From Balneola sp. (lineage in GTDB: Bacteria > Bacteroidota > Rhodothermia > Balneolales > Balneolaceae): a stretch of 64,000 nt of DNA. The stretch spans positions 62,001 through 126,000 of the forward strand of contig JAEPPZ010000011.1 of the NCBI GenBank assembly GCA_017640785.1. The letters are read 5' to 3'. The position numbers were made by a program, and so were the translations under genes. Shown here in pieces: positions 1 through 8,544 of this stretch. Below the pieces are notes generated by a model. The model worked only from the letters and a program-made list of their open reading frames with translations, was not told where the DNA came from and searched no databases. The first letter of the stretch is position 1; every line of letters starts with the position of its first letter.

Positions 1-315
1 GGACAATTCCTTTTTTGCAGCATTAAAAAGAGCTTTATTGCGGCGTATTTTCCACGGGTTTCCGGGTCTGAACCTAAGAGCATACTGTTGATCCTCTAAA
101 GTAAATTCGTCGTTGCTGTATCGAAATTCCAGATCTTCTACAACGGGCAGGCGGTAATTTCGTGGAGAAATAAAATCAATAGATGCGTCGTACCCTTGCG
201 TATTAATATCTTCAAAGGCTGTTAGTAAAAAATCGGATACTGTAGTTTGGCCAAAAACCGTATTCCATCCTGAGAAAAGAAAAACTAAAATAAAAAATGT
301 AATACGTTTTGCCAT
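1..315 (-). CDS. TolC-like outer-membrane protein, N-terminal part (runs off window)
   Basis: Only the first 105 codons are in the window; the gene continues past base 1. It begins MAKRITFFILVFLFSG and has a signal peptide apparently ending at VFG before Gln. The next residues (a helix-like TTVSDFLLTAFEDIN stretch, then ISPRNYRLPVVEDLEFRY) resemble the start of TolC-type efflux proteins, but the diagnostic barrel and coiled coil lie outside. Its ATG overlaps the stop of the HlyD-like gene by one base (TAATG), so the two are translationally coupled. An adaptor followed by an outer-membrane channel is the normal layout of export systems, which is the main support for the call. TolC-like is an inference from context and a short N-terminus. 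Confidence 0.5.
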   Translation of the reverse strand, partial: MAKRITFFILVFLFSGWNTVFGQTTVSDFLLTAFEDINTQGYDASIDFISPRNYRLPVVEDLEFRYSNDEFTLEDQQYALRFRPGNPWKIRRNKALFNAAKKELS

Positions 316-1295
316 TACTTAACGATGATCTGCTCACCCACTACAAGTGGGTTATCCTCAGGAATTTCAATAAAGATCTCCAGCCCGAAAGTAGTAAGAG
401 AATTATCCTTTTCCATAATTTGTGGAAGTTCCACAACCGCACCAAATCCGATGATCTTTCCCTGAATTTGCAGGTTGGGCTGTTCCAGAGATTTCACCGT
501 AACAATTTCGCCCAGTTCTCTGTCTCGTTCTTTTTTACCAACTAAGTACCCAACAACTGATGTTGGATGTTTAGGGTTTATAGAAACCAGCGATGTAAAA
601 GCTTCTACTTCTTCTCCTTCTTTAACGTATACATTTTCAATAACGCCGGAAAAAGTAGCGAATTTATTGAGTCGTCTTTCTTCACGAAGTTTCCACTCCA
701 GTTCCTCATTTGCCAGTTCAATTTTAGACTGAATTTGAGACTGATCGAATTCGTCTTCCTGCTTAAGATCCAGAATTCGAATATCTAAACCCTGAAGTTC
801 CAGATTTCCCTTTTCCCGTATAGACTTGATCTGAAGTTTAAGAGCGGTTAAAGAATCAGTGGGAATATCTTTAGAGATGGTTTGTGTAAGCTTGTTGTTA
901 AGATCAATTTCATTTTGAATAAGTCTTATATCATTTTCAATTTCGCCTTTGAGGATAGATTTTTCAGACTCTAAAAGCTTTATTTTTGAATCAAGTAAGG
1001 CTTTTTTTTCTCTTTTTTCTGATTTGAAGAGCTCAATTTCTTTTCTGAGTTTCTGGATATCCAGATTTAATTGCGGGCTTTCTACTTCAATGAGTTTGTC
1101 ACCTTTTTGGACTTCCTGCCCGGGGACTACTAAAAGGTTATTTATGATGCCTGATTTCTCTGCATTGATCTTATATGCTTTGGCATAAGTTACTCCAAGA
1201 AAAGAGCTGCTTCCTTTGAAGTAAAAGGAATTGACAGTCATAAGCGTTACAAACGCCAGAAAAATGAAAACATAAAAGGAGTTTACTCTAGACAT
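315..1295 (-). CDS. HlyD-family periplasmic adaptor (membrane fusion) protein
   Basis: 326 residues. One N-terminal membrane segment (about residues 7-25) anchors it in the inner membrane. A lipoyl-like half-motif follows (INAEKSGIINNLLVVPGQEV, about 43-62), then a long charged coiled coil (about 75-205), then the second lipoyl half (FSGVIENVYVKEGEEVEAF, about 215-235) and a C-terminal beta domain. This is the standard hairpin layout of adaptors joining an inner-membrane pump to TolC. GAGG lies 8 bases before the ATG. It is 8 bp downstream of the DUF4956 gene and overlaps the TolC-like gene, so the three form one operon. No ABC or RND pump is nearby; whether the DUF4956 protein fills that role is open. 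Confidence 0.85.
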   Translation of the reverse strand: MSRVNSFYVFIFLAFVTLMTVNSFYFKGSSSFLGVTYAKAYKINAEKSGIINNLLVVPGQEVQKGDKLIEVESPQLNLDIQKLRKEIELFKSEKREKKALLDSKIKLLESEKSILKGEIENDIRLIQNEIDLNNKLTQTISKDIPTDSLTALKLQIKSIREKGNLELQGLDIRILDLKQEDEFDQSQIQSKIELANEELEWKLREERRLNKFATFSGVIENVYVKEGEEVEAFTSLVSINPKHPTSVVGYLVGKKERDRELGEIVTVKSLEQPNLQIQGKIIGFGAVVELPQIMEKDNSLTTFGLEIFIEIPEDNPLVVGEQIIVK

Positions 1296-1303
1296 AATTA
1301 CCT

Positions 1304-1987
1304 CTAATTAGTTTCCTGAATATTTTTGAAGGTAACACGAACTCTAGTAATAGATTCAATTTGCTGGAGCTCCGTCAAAAAAGCTGTATTGTCAGCATCC
1401 AGATTCATCTCGATTTCATATTCATAGTCAAAACGGCCGGAATTTCTGGAAGTAACTTCAACATCATGAAAATCTGCACAGTACTTTCCGATTACGCCGG
1501 TAACTTCCGCTAGTTTTGTAGGGTCAGAATCACTGAGCCTGAAAAGCAAACGCCCGCGCATCCCGGTTTTGGTGCTGAAAGGGGTAAAATGTAGAATTAA
1601 CGCCATCGTACAGTAGATAATGGTGCCGGCAAATGCGATCGTATATCCAAAAATACCAATTGCCAAACCCACACTTAAAGCTGCAAATATAAAAAGGATG
1701 TTTCTGGCATCCTGGATTCTGGTTCTGAAACGAATAATAGCCAGTGCACCAAATGCTCCAAGACCACGAGCTAAGCTATCCCCAATGGCCATCATAACCA
1801 TTGCAGAAACAATTGAGCCTAACGCCAACGCTTGAAAAAAGTTTTTAGGATACTGATGTCCTGTAAAAGTTACTTTGTGAGTAATAGCAATGATTGATGA
1901 AAGCACAAATGCCCAAATCAAAGAATATGTTACATTCAGTAATGTAGGATAGTCATAGACCGGTTGATCCGGAAACAATTCAAACAT
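1304..1987 (-). CDS. DUF4956 family integral membrane protein
   Basis: 227 residues with about four membrane segments in the first 135, then a soluble C-terminal domain of about 90 residues with a beta-alpha-beta, ACT/ferredoxin-like look. The central motif GALAIIRFRTRIQDARNILF with SVGLAIGIFGY after it is the hallmark of DUF4956. The family is often found beside VTC-type polyphosphate polymerase or CotH genes, but none is visible here. It is first in an operon with the HlyD-like and TolC-like genes, which suggests an envelope transport or assembly role. Its function is not established. Confidence 0.8.
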   Translation of the reverse strand: MFELFPDQPVYDYPTLLNVTYSLIWAFVLSSIIAITHKVTFTGHQYPKNFFQALALGSIVSAMVMMAIGDSLARGLGAFGALAIIRFRTRIQDARNILFIFAALSVGLAIGIFGYTIAFAGTIIYCTMALILHFTPFSTKTGMRGRLLFRLSDSDPTKLAEVTGVIGKYCADFHDVEVTSRNSGRFDYEYEIEMNLDADNTAFLTELQQIESITRVRVTFKNIQETN

Positions 1988-2014
1988 CTAAAAGAGGTTA
2001 TGCTGATCTTATAG

Positions 2015-2045
2015 TTAACTCAAAGAGTATAACACTCTTTTTGAC
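2015..2045. terminator. AAAGAGT-N5-ACTCTTT hairpin
   Basis: A perfect 7-bp stem (2022-2028 with 2034-2040) lies between the DUF6580 and DUF4956 genes, both on the minus strand. The T-run follows on the plus side only, so for minus-strand transcripts it would be a weak terminator or attenuator. Confidence 0.35.
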
Positions 2046-2054
2046 TTTAAGAAA

Positions 2055-2603
2055 CTATGCTACTTTTAATTCCGGAACTTTATATTTAGCAAACTCAAAG
2101 AGCCCAAAAAGAACGCCGCAATAAAATAAATCTCCTAATACGGTCATATGGAAAAAGGGAATAGCTGCTACATAACAAGCAATGAAGCCTGAGAGAGTCA
2201 GGTCATATGCAGGAGTGCTTATCCAGACTCCGAAATTTGAGATTATAAAGAATAGGACAGAAGCAGAAAGAGCACCACCTATAACTCTTTTGAAGTTCAC
2301 TTTTTTGAGAATAAAAATACCTGCAATTACAATTGCTATCATAGCACCGTATGTCCAGTAAAAGCCCGGAGAGATCAATACAAAACTAGAGTAATAGTCA
2401 GCATAGAGTATATTATTTACTAACAGATCACTTACAAAAAAAGCTAATAAAGGAAGTATGAAGGCTAATCTTTTATTAGAAAAATAAGCCGCTCCGAATA
2501 ACGACATTGCTCCTATAGGCGCAAAATTATACGGGTGAGGAATCATCCTTGAAATTGCAGCTAATAGTAAAAGTCCGGTAATTATAAGTAATCGCTTATT
2601 CAT
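2055..2603 (-). CDS. DUF6580 family putative membrane transporter
   Basis: 182 residues, almost wholly hydrophobic, with five to six membrane segments. The N-terminus (LLLLAAISRMIPHPYNFAPI, then GAMSLFGAAYFSNKR) matches the conserved opening of the DUF6580 family, proteins that resemble ECF-transporter substrate-binding (S) components. Residues R19, P22, H23, P24, N26 and the GAMSLFG motif are typical. No ATPase or T component is adjacent, so the substrate is unknown. Transport is inferred from topology and family resemblance only. Confidence 0.7.
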   Translation of the reverse strand: MNKRLLIITGLLLLAAISRMIPHPYNFAPIGAMSLFGAAYFSNKRLAFILPLLAFFVSDLLVNNILYADYYSSFVLISPGFYWTYGAMIAIVIAGIFILKKVNFKRVIGGALSASVLFFIISNFGVWISTPAYDLTLSGFIACYVAAIPFFHMTVLGDLFYCGVLFGLFEFAKYKVPELKVA

Positions 2604-2628
2604 ATAAATTTTTTTAGGTGTTCCCCTA

Positions 2629-2664
2629 AAATAAAAAAAAGCATCGTCTCAATGAAACGATGCT
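2629..2664 (-). terminator. Rho-independent terminator of the YceI gene
   Basis: GCATCGT (2641-2647) pairs with ACGATGC (2657-2663) and the stem extends by AAA/TTT. On the minus strand the stem is followed by about eight T residues (the A-run at 2633-2640). It starts about 25 bp after the YceI stop. Confidence 0.85.
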
Positions 2665-2687
2665 TTCAATTCTTTTAAAAAAATTGA

Positions 2688-3275
2688 TTACTTGCTGTTC
2701 AACTCAAGATTTAATGTAGCTGTTACTTCCTTTCCAATTACTGCGTCTGAAACAAAGTCACCTGTTCCAACACCATAAGCATTACGGTCGATTACAAATT
2801 CAGATGTGATTCCCGCTACTTTACCGCCTCTAGGGTGATCCATAACGCCCAATAAAGTGAAAGGCATTTCGATTTTTTTGGTTACATCTTTAATGGTTAA
2901 ATCACCATGAGCTACAAATTTATTGTCTCCCTTAGATTCAATTTTAGAGCTTTTGAAAGTGATGCTTGGATATTTTTCTGCATCAAAGAAGTCGGCTGTT
3001 CTTAAATGACCATTTCTTCTTTCATTTTTTGTGTCAATACTAGTTACCATAATTTCTACATCGATCATACTTTCTTCAAGATTCGCAGGATCAAAATTTA
3101 CGGTAGCAGTATAATCGTGAAATGTTCCGTCAACCGGTGTAAAGAAATGACGAACTTCGAAATTTATGTTACTGTGAGCTTTGTCAATCGTCCACTCAGT
3201 AGCTATATAATTAACTGCTGCAGTAGATATTAGTCCAAAAAGTACTAAAGATAAAAGTTTAATTGCCTTGTTCAT
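2688..3275 (-). CDS. YceI family periplasmic lipid-binding-like protein
   Basis: 195 residues from the ATG at 3275. A longer reading frame goes back to 3344 but adds a non-signal-like 23-residue tail, whereas MNKAIKLLSLVLFGLISTAA is a clear signal peptide. The mature protein starts TEWTIDKAHSNINFEVRHFF, the classic YceI opening, with IEVMVTS-like strands, the RNGHLRTADFFDAEKYPSI motif and the GDLTIKDVTKKIEMPF motif of this lipocalin-like barrel. YceI proteins bind isoprenoid-type lipids; the exact ligand here is unknown. Monocistronic, with a strong terminator downstream. Confidence 0.9.
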   Translation of the reverse strand: MNKAIKLLSLVLFGLISTAAVNYIATEWTIDKAHSNINFEVRHFFTPVDGTFHDYTATVNFDPANLEESMIDVEIMVTSIDTKNERRNGHLRTADFFDAEKYPSITFKSSKIESKGDNKFVAHGDLTIKDVTKKIEMPFTLLGVMDHPRGGKVAGITSEFVIDRNAYGVGTGDFVSDAVIGKEVTATLNLELNSK

Positions 3276-3407
3276 TGTTCTATAATTTAAATTGATATTG
3301 ATTTCAGTATTAAAACCAAAAGGAGTTTTGAATAATTCATTCAATGTTAAACTATTTTTAAGTTAAACGTTAATTAGTTGTAGCTATACAGCTGATAGAG
3401 ATAAGCA

Positions 3408-4016
3408 TTACTTTGCAGGACTGGTAAACTTGTTTCCCTTAATTCTGAATCGCCAAGGTAGTTTTGCGTCTTCTCCGGCATAATCAACACCAACTCTTGG
3501 GCTGGAAATGATATCGGATGTCTTTACAGAAATTCCTCTATCTTCAATCCAAATAAGATCGCCTTGAAGATCTTCACCGTAGTTTTTGGTAGTGATCCCC
3601 AAAGCCTGAGATACAATTCCGGGACCGCCACCTACTGAGCGTTCCAGTTTTGATTTTCCCCTTCGCTCAAGAATCGTATCTACTCCATCTAAAGGATCTA
3701 TTCCACGGATCAAAATGGCATCTGCATTTCCTTCCGTATTAGTTACCACATTAAAAAGGTGATGAATTCCGTAGCACAAATAAACATAAGCGATACCGGG
3801 TTCACCAAACATGACCTTGGTTCGTTCCGTCTTTCCATGAATATGAGAATGGCAGGCATTATCTGTTCGTCCGTTGTATGCCTCTGTCTCAACGATCATT
3901 CCTGAAGTAAGAACTCCATCAAAGTTTGTGCAGAGAACTTTCCCCAAAAGATCTTTGGCTATTGGAACAGGATCATTTCCTGAATAAAATTTTTGGTCTA
4001 GTTTACTAGCTGACAT
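3408..4016 (-). CDS. DNA-3-methyladenine glycosylase (AAG/MPG family)
   Basis: 202 residues. It excises alkylated purines (3-methyladenine, 7-methylguanine, hypoxanthine) in base-excision repair. Seen motifs: KDLLGKVLCTNF near the start; the IVETEAYNG motif (catalytic Glu and neighbours); HSHIHGKTERTKVMFGEPGIAYVYLCYGIHHLFNVVT, which carries the intercalating Tyr region; and the C-terminal GPGIVSQALGIT. The ATG at 4016 overlaps the TGA of the upstream YihY gene (TGATG); a TTG one codon earlier is also possible. Length is normal for bacterial AAG. Confidence 0.93.
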   Translation of the reverse strand: MSASKLDQKFYSGNDPVPIAKDLLGKVLCTNFDGVLTSGMIVETEAYNGRTDNACHSHIHGKTERTKVMFGEPGIAYVYLCYGIHHLFNVVTNTEGNADAILIRGIDPLDGVDTILERRGKSKLERSVGGGPGIVSQALGITTKNYGEDLQGDLIWIEDRGISVKTSDIISSPRVGVDYAGEDAKLPWRFRIKGNKFTSPAK

Positions 4017-4945
4017 CAATCCAAATCAGCGTATGGATTATCAACCACAGTTGGTTTGTGGCTCTTGTAGGTATCATAATAGGCTTTCGCAATGGTAGCA
4101 GACAATACAAAAAGAAAGGCGCTGTAGAATATCCAGATACCGATAACAATAGCAATGGCGTATCCCTGATAAAAATACCTGTACGAACTAAAAGCATATT
4201 CTAAATAACCGCTGATTATAAAGCGTGCAATTTCAAAAAGGAGAGTATATGCCAGAGCTCCAATTAATGAAATATTACGGTCAATTTTGCGCTCGCTCAG
4301 ATATCGAAATACGATATACATAACCACAAAAGAAAAAAGTATGGGTACAAGAAAGTTTAAGAAATCATAGATCCAGGGTAATTCAATTACTATTTCAGTA
4401 AATGGGACTTCAAATTCACTCAAATTGATAAACGATACGAAAGAGATTATCAGGGTCAGGAAGAAAATTAACGCTCCGAAAATTCCGAACCAGAAAAAGT
4501 TATATACAACCTGCATCAAAGGGTGTTTGCGTTCTTCAATATCAAAAACATCAAATAGTACATGTTTAACTGCATGCATTAAGCCCTGAGTAAAGAAAAG
4601 CAATACAACCGTACCCACTATCCCGAAAACCTGTCTTGCACTTACCAATGGGTTTAATATGTTTTCAATAGTCTGTGACCCTTGAATCACATCAGATGTT
4701 TCAGCTTCATAAGAAAAGGTGGGTAAAAACTCGCTTCCATATTGAATGATCATGTTGAGAGCTTCGTCATAACTGAGCACATATCCAATGATCGAGATCA
4801 GTATAAGCACAAACGGAATAGAGCAGATAAAGAGATTGAATGTGATAGCTGAGGCGCTGAAGAAAAGATCTTTCCTACCTACTATCTTTAATAATCTATT
4901 CCAGAAGTCTTTGAGATTTTGCAAGCTAAACAAGTTCGTTATCAA
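4016..4945 (-). CDS. YihY/BrkB family inner-membrane protein
   Basis: 309 residues with six membrane segments. Motifs fit the YihY/BrkB (virulence factor BrkB) family: LFFSASAITFNLFICSIPFVL near residue 30, the LFFTQGLMHAVKHVLFDVFDIEERKHPL loop, and the final GYAIAIVIGIWIFYSAFLFVLSA helix. The family was once misnamed RNase BN; its biochemical role is not settled. The start is a TTG at 4945 with AAGG upstream; no ATG lies nearby. It is translationally coupled to the downstream glycosylase gene. Confidence 0.85.
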   Translation of the reverse strand: MITNLFSLQNLKDFWNRLLKIVGRKDLFFSASAITFNLFICSIPFVLILISIIGYVLSYDEALNMIIQYGSEFLPTFSYEAETSDVIQGSQTIENILNPLVSARQVFGIVGTVVLLFFTQGLMHAVKHVLFDVFDIEERKHPLMQVVYNFFWFGIFGALIFFLTLIISFVSFINLSEFEVPFTEIVIELPWIYDFLNFLVPILFSFVVMYIVFRYLSERKIDRNISLIGALAYTLLFEIARFIISGYLEYAFSSYRYFYQGYAIAIVIGIWIFYSAFLFVLSATIAKAYYDTYKSHKPTVVDNPYADLD

Positions 4946-5087
4946 AGGGATACCTTCGAATCTTAAAATATACGTGTTACATTTCTAATTCAAAGCAAGA
5001 ATGTGTCGTAGTTTTTAATTCAATTCATTGGTATGTTCCAAGCCCGAATTTTTATTAAAAGTTAGCACAGGAATAGTTTAAACACCA

Positions 5088-7757
5088 ATGGCAGCAAAGA
5101 AGCAAACCCCTTTAATGAAGCAGTACTTTGAGATCAAGGATGAACATCCGGGTACTATTTTACTGTTCAGAGTGGGAGATTTTTACGAAACCTTTGCAGA
5201 TGATGCCGTTTTGGTGAGTAAAGAATTGGGAATCACGCTTACAAAAAGGAATAACGGAGGAGATCAAACTCCATTAGCGGGCTTCCCTTTTCATTCTTTG
5301 GACAGTTATCTGCCAAAGTTGGTAAAGAAAGGCTATAAAGTGGCTGTTTGTGACCAGACTGAAAGCCCTGATGAAGCCAAAAAAGCAGGTCGAAAGATCG
5401 TAACTCGTGAAGTGACTGAAATAACCACTCCGGGAGTAACGCTTTCCGAAAAACTACTGGAGCACAAACGAAATAACTATATCGTATCACTTCACTGGAC
5501 AAAAGACAGAGTCGGTGTAGCATTTTCTGATATCTCAACCGGAGAATTTGGATTAAGCGAAGTAAGCGAAAGGCAACTGGATAGTTTGTTGGCAGCTATT
5601 CAGCCTTCAGAAGTTTTGGTTTCTACAAAATTGAAGAACAAACTCGAAGATGCATTCCTGAAGTTCAATATCACTTATATCGAAGATTGGGTATATGAAG
5701 GTGATTACGGATATAAGATCTTAACTGAGCATTTTGAAGTTCATTCGTTAAAGGGATTTGGCGTTGAGGAACTGAAAACAGCCCATGTTGCCGCCGGTTC
5801 TTTGATGCATTATATGCAGGAAACTCAAAAAGCGTATTTGAGACATCTGAGGAGATTATATGCGTATGAGAGCAATGAGTATATGTCCCTTGATCCTGCT
5901 ACGAAAAGAAATTTAGAGCTTACAGCTAGTATTCAGGATGGAAATGTAGAAGGGACGTTGATCTCGATCATGGATAAGACTTGTACTGCCATGGGTGGTC
6001 GACTTCTTCGAAGATGGATCATGCGACCGCTTAAAAGATTGAAGCCCATTCAACAGCGGCTGGATTCTGTTGAGATTTTCTATTCCAAACATGATGTAAG
6101 ATCTCAACTTCGGGAAGAATTGGAACAGGTTGGAGATCTTGAACGACTGATTTCCAGAATTTGTGTAGGCAGAACCAATGCACGAGATATCGTTCAACTG
6201 AAGCTTTCTCTGGCACAGATTCCGGTTATCAAAAGTCAGTTTTCCGGTTTTGATGATCCATTGCTGAAAGACATTTCGGGGAGATTGAAATTATTGATCG
6301 ATCTTCAGGAGCATATCACTAAGACACTAGCTGAAGAACCTCCGGCAAGTATTCGGGATGGAAATATGATCCGCGATGGATACAATGAAGAGCTGGATGA
6401 ACTGCGTGATATTGCAAAGAACGGAAAGAAATACATAGCCCAGATCAAAGATAAGCTGGCAAAAGATTCCGGAATTGCATCGCTGAAGATCGGTTACAAT
6501 AAAGTGTTCGGCTATTATATTGAAGTGACGAATGCTCATAAAGACAAAGTACCTGAGCATTTCATCAGAAAGCAGACGTTGGTTAATGCTGAGCGTTACA
6601 TTACTCCGGAGCTTAAGGAAATTGAAGAGAAGATCTTATCAGCGGAAGAACGTAGTAAAACGCTCGAATATGAACTGTTTGAAGAAGTAAGATTATACGT
6701 TTCTGAGTTTGCAGATGATATCCAGCAAATAGCTTTTGCACTTGCTGAACTGGATTGTATTCAGTGTTTTGCTGAAGTAGCTTTCAAAAATAATTATGCA
6801 AAACCGGAAGTAAGAGATTCTGAAGAGATCTCTATCAAGAAAGGTCGACATCCTGTGGTGGAAGAAACTTTGCCGATGGGCGAACCTTTTATTCCGAATG
6901 ACATCGAACTGAATAACTCTGATCAACAGATCATGATCATTACCGGACCGAATATGGCTGGTAAGAGTATCATACTTCGACAAACAGGATTGATCGTTTT
7001 GCTTGCACAGGTTGGAAGTTTTGTGCCGGCTGAGGCTGCTACCATCGGGATGGTTGATAAGATATTTACAAGAGTCGGCGCTTCGGATAATTTAGCTGCC
7101 GGAGAAAGTACATTTTTGGTTGAAATGAACGAGGCGGCAAACATTCTGAATAATGCCACACCAAGATCGCTCATTCTGCTTGATGAAGTGGGGCGCGGAA
7201 CCAGCACATTTGATGGATTGAGTATTGCCTGGTCTTTGGCAGAATATTTACATAATCATGCTCCTGTTGCCGCAAAGACATTATTCGCTACTCATTATCA
7301 TGAATTGAATGAGCTGGAACAAATGTATGATCGCACCAAGAACTTCAATGTTCAGGTAAAAGAGCATGACGGAAAAGTGATCTTTTTGAGGAAATTGGTG
7401 CGTGGCGGCGCTGATCACAGCTATGGAATTCAGGTAGCGAATATGGCCGGACTTCCGCAGATCGTGATCGATCGGGCAAAAGATATTTTGAAGAATCTGG
7501 AAAGTCACAGTCTGGACATCACCAATAAAAATGGTTCTCTGGAAGGGAAGGCATCCGCACAAAAAGATGCTGCAAAAAACTTATCAGACAAAATTGAAAA
7601 GCAGGATGAGATAGAGCAGATGAATTTATTTGCCACTCATGTGGATCCCAGATTGGAAACGGTACTCAATAAACTGGAAGCCAGCGATCCAAACCGAATG
7701 ACACCGATCGAAGCCCTGATGATGATCACAGAATTGAAGAAAATAGTTGACCGCTGA
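5088..7757 (+). CDS. mutS: DNA mismatch repair protein MutS
   Basis: 889 residues. It recognises mismatches and small loops and starts mismatch repair with MutL. Domain I begins TPLMKQYFEIKDEHPG, and GDFYETF holds the mismatch-wedging Phe-x-Glu (F32, E34). Connector and lever domains follow. The ATPase has Walker A GPNMAGKS (about 620-627), the ST motif with GRGTSTFDG, LLDEVGRGTSTFDGLSIAWS, and ATHYHEL. The C-terminus DPNRMTPIEALMMI is the usual MutS tail. Length and order are those of standard bacterial MutS. It is transcribed divergently from the YihY gene. Confidence 0.98.
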   Translation: MAAKKQTPLMKQYFEIKDEHPGTILLFRVGDFYETFADDAVLVSKELGITLTKRNNGGDQTPLAGFPFHSLDSYLPKLVKKGYKVAVCDQTESPDEAKKAGRKIVTREVTEITTPGVTLSEKLLEHKRNNYIVSLHWTKDRVGVAFSDISTGEFGLSEVSERQLDSLLAAIQPSEVLVSTKLKNKLEDAFLKFNITYIEDWVYEGDYGYKILTEHFEVHSLKGFGVEELKTAHVAAGSLMHYMQETQKAYLRHLRRLYAYESNEYMSLDPATKRNLELTASIQDGNVEGTLISIMDKTCTAMGGRLLRRWIMRPLKRLKPIQQRLDSVEIFYSKHDVRSQLREELEQVGDLERLISRICVGRTNARDIVQLKLSLAQIPVIKSQFSGFDDPLLKDISGRLKLLIDLQEHITKTLAEEPPASIRDGNMIRDGYNEELDELRDIAKNGKKYIAQIKDKLAKDSGIASLKIGYNKVFGYYIEVTNAHKDKVPEHFIRKQTLVNAERYITPELKEIEEKILSAEERSKTLEYELFEEVRLYVSEFADDIQQIAFALAELDCIQCFAEVAFKNNYAKPEVRDSEEISIKKGRHPVVEETLPMGEPFIPNDIELNNSDQQIMIITGPNMAGKSIILRQTGLIVLLAQVGSFVPAEAATIGMVDKIFTRVGASDNLAAGESTFLVEMNEAANILNNATPRSLILLDEVGRGTSTFDGLSIAWSLAEYLHNHAPVAAKTLFATHYHELNELEQMYDRTKNFNVQVKEHDGKVIFLRKLVRGGADHSYGIQVANMAGLPQIVIDRAKDILKNLESHSLDITNKNGSLEGKASAQKDAAKNLSDKIEKQDEIEQMNLFATHVDPRLETVLNKLEASDPNRMTPIEALMMITELKKIVDR

Positions 7758-7770
7758 AGCGGGATTAAGA

Positions 7771-7944
7771 ATGAACGATAAAGATTTGAGATCTGAAGCA
7801 AATAGATTAGAAGAAATTCTTAAGGACAAAACTATAAATAAAGTCTATAGAAATAGGTCGAATGAAGTAGTAATTGAATTTAACGACGGGACAAGATTCT
7901 TTATCGAAATTGATGGAAAAGAATTAGAATTTAGTATTACTTAG
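7771..7944 (+). CDS. small hypothetical protein
   Basis: 57 residues from the ATG at 7771; an upstream in-frame start at 7747 would overlap mutS. It has an N-terminal amphipathic helix (DLRSEANRLEEILKDK) and a beta-hairpin-like C-terminal half (VVIEFNDGTRFFIEIDG). It lies 13 bp after mutS on the same strand and just before the DUF559 element. I do not recognise a family. The regular alternation of residues and normal codon use suggest it is real. Confidence 0.5.
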   Translation: MNDKDLRSEANRLEEILKDKTINKVYRNRSNEVVIEFNDGTRFFIEIDGKELEFSIT

Positions 7945-7951
7945 AATTCAA

Positions 7952-8433
7952 GTCCCCTCTTGAGAGGGGATTTAGGGGTGTGTCAGAAGTTGCAACAAGC
8001 TATATTGAGCTATCATGCCAAGAAGAAAAATAATACCATATAATCCCGCACTTAAAGAACTTGCAAGAAAACTTCGCAATAATGCTACAAAAGCTGAACG
8101 AGTTCTATGGCACTCTCTTAGTGGAAAGCAATGTTTCGGTTATGACTTTCATCGCCAAAAACCAATTGGGAATTATATAGTTGATTTCTTTTGTCAGGAA
8201 TTAATGTTGGCTATTGAAGTTGATGGTGTGTCTCATAATCAGGAATCAGTTCAAATTAAAGATCGACAAAAAGAAGAGTTTTTAAAAAGCATTGGAATTG
8301 ATGTTCTTAGGTTTCAGGATTCTGATATTTATCCTGAAAATAGAGATGCTTTAAGGGCAATTGAGGAGTATGTGATAGAATTTGAGAAGATAAACAAGAT
8401 TGACACACCCCCAACCCCCTCTCAAGAGGGGAC
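7952..8433. mobile_element. DUF559 gene bracketed by 33-34 bp inverted repeats
   Basis: Left arm 7952-7985 and right arm 8401-8433 are near-perfect inverted copies, differing only in a few bases around the centre. Each arm's outer part is itself a palindrome of the CCCCTC-TT-GAGGGG type. The right arm is read through by the DUF559 ORF and encodes its TPPTPSQEG tail. No target-site duplication is evident. Mobility is inferred from the layout and from a second DUF559 locus at 62.8-63.5 kb with its own palindromic flanks. Confidence 0.6.
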
Positions 8434-8476
8434 GAGTAACTTTTCTGCGAAAAGTTCTAATCATATAAAAAAGTAG
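8015..8476 (+). CDS. DUF559 domain protein (Vsr-like PD-(D/E)XK endonuclease fold)
   Basis: 153 residues. The core (residues 3-125) matches DUF559: IIPYNPALKELARKLRNNAT, then AERVLWHSL, HRQKPIGNYIVDFFCQELML, AIEVDGVSH and a C-terminal helix-strand block with IDVLRFQD. The Asp of VDFF and the E-x-D of IEVDG are the presumed metal-binding acids of this Vsr/restriction-endonuclease-related fold. The last 25 residues (TPPTPSQEG onward) come from the flanking repeat. It is similar along its length to the DUF559 protein at 62.9 kb. The cellular role is unproven. Confidence 0.85.
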   Translation: MPRRKIIPYNPALKELARKLRNNATKAERVLWHSLSGKQCFGYDFHRQKPIGNYIVDFFCQELMLAIEVDGVSHNQESVQIKDRQKEEFLKSIGIDVLRFQDSDIYPENRDALRAIEEYVIEFEKINKIDTPPTPSQEGTSNFSAKSSNHIKK

Positions 8477-8516
8477 TGCGATTGTATTTTTTAAATAGAG
8501 ATATTGATAACAAATA

Positions 8517-8544
8517 GACTTAAATCTTACATCTAAAAATTGAA
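8517..8544. repeat. degenerate 7-nt-period array before the GntR gene
   Basis: Four consecutive units of 7 nt (GACTTAA, ATCTTAC, then two more A/T-rich units) run into the TTG start codon of the regulator at 8540. Two weaker units may precede them. Confidence 0.45.
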
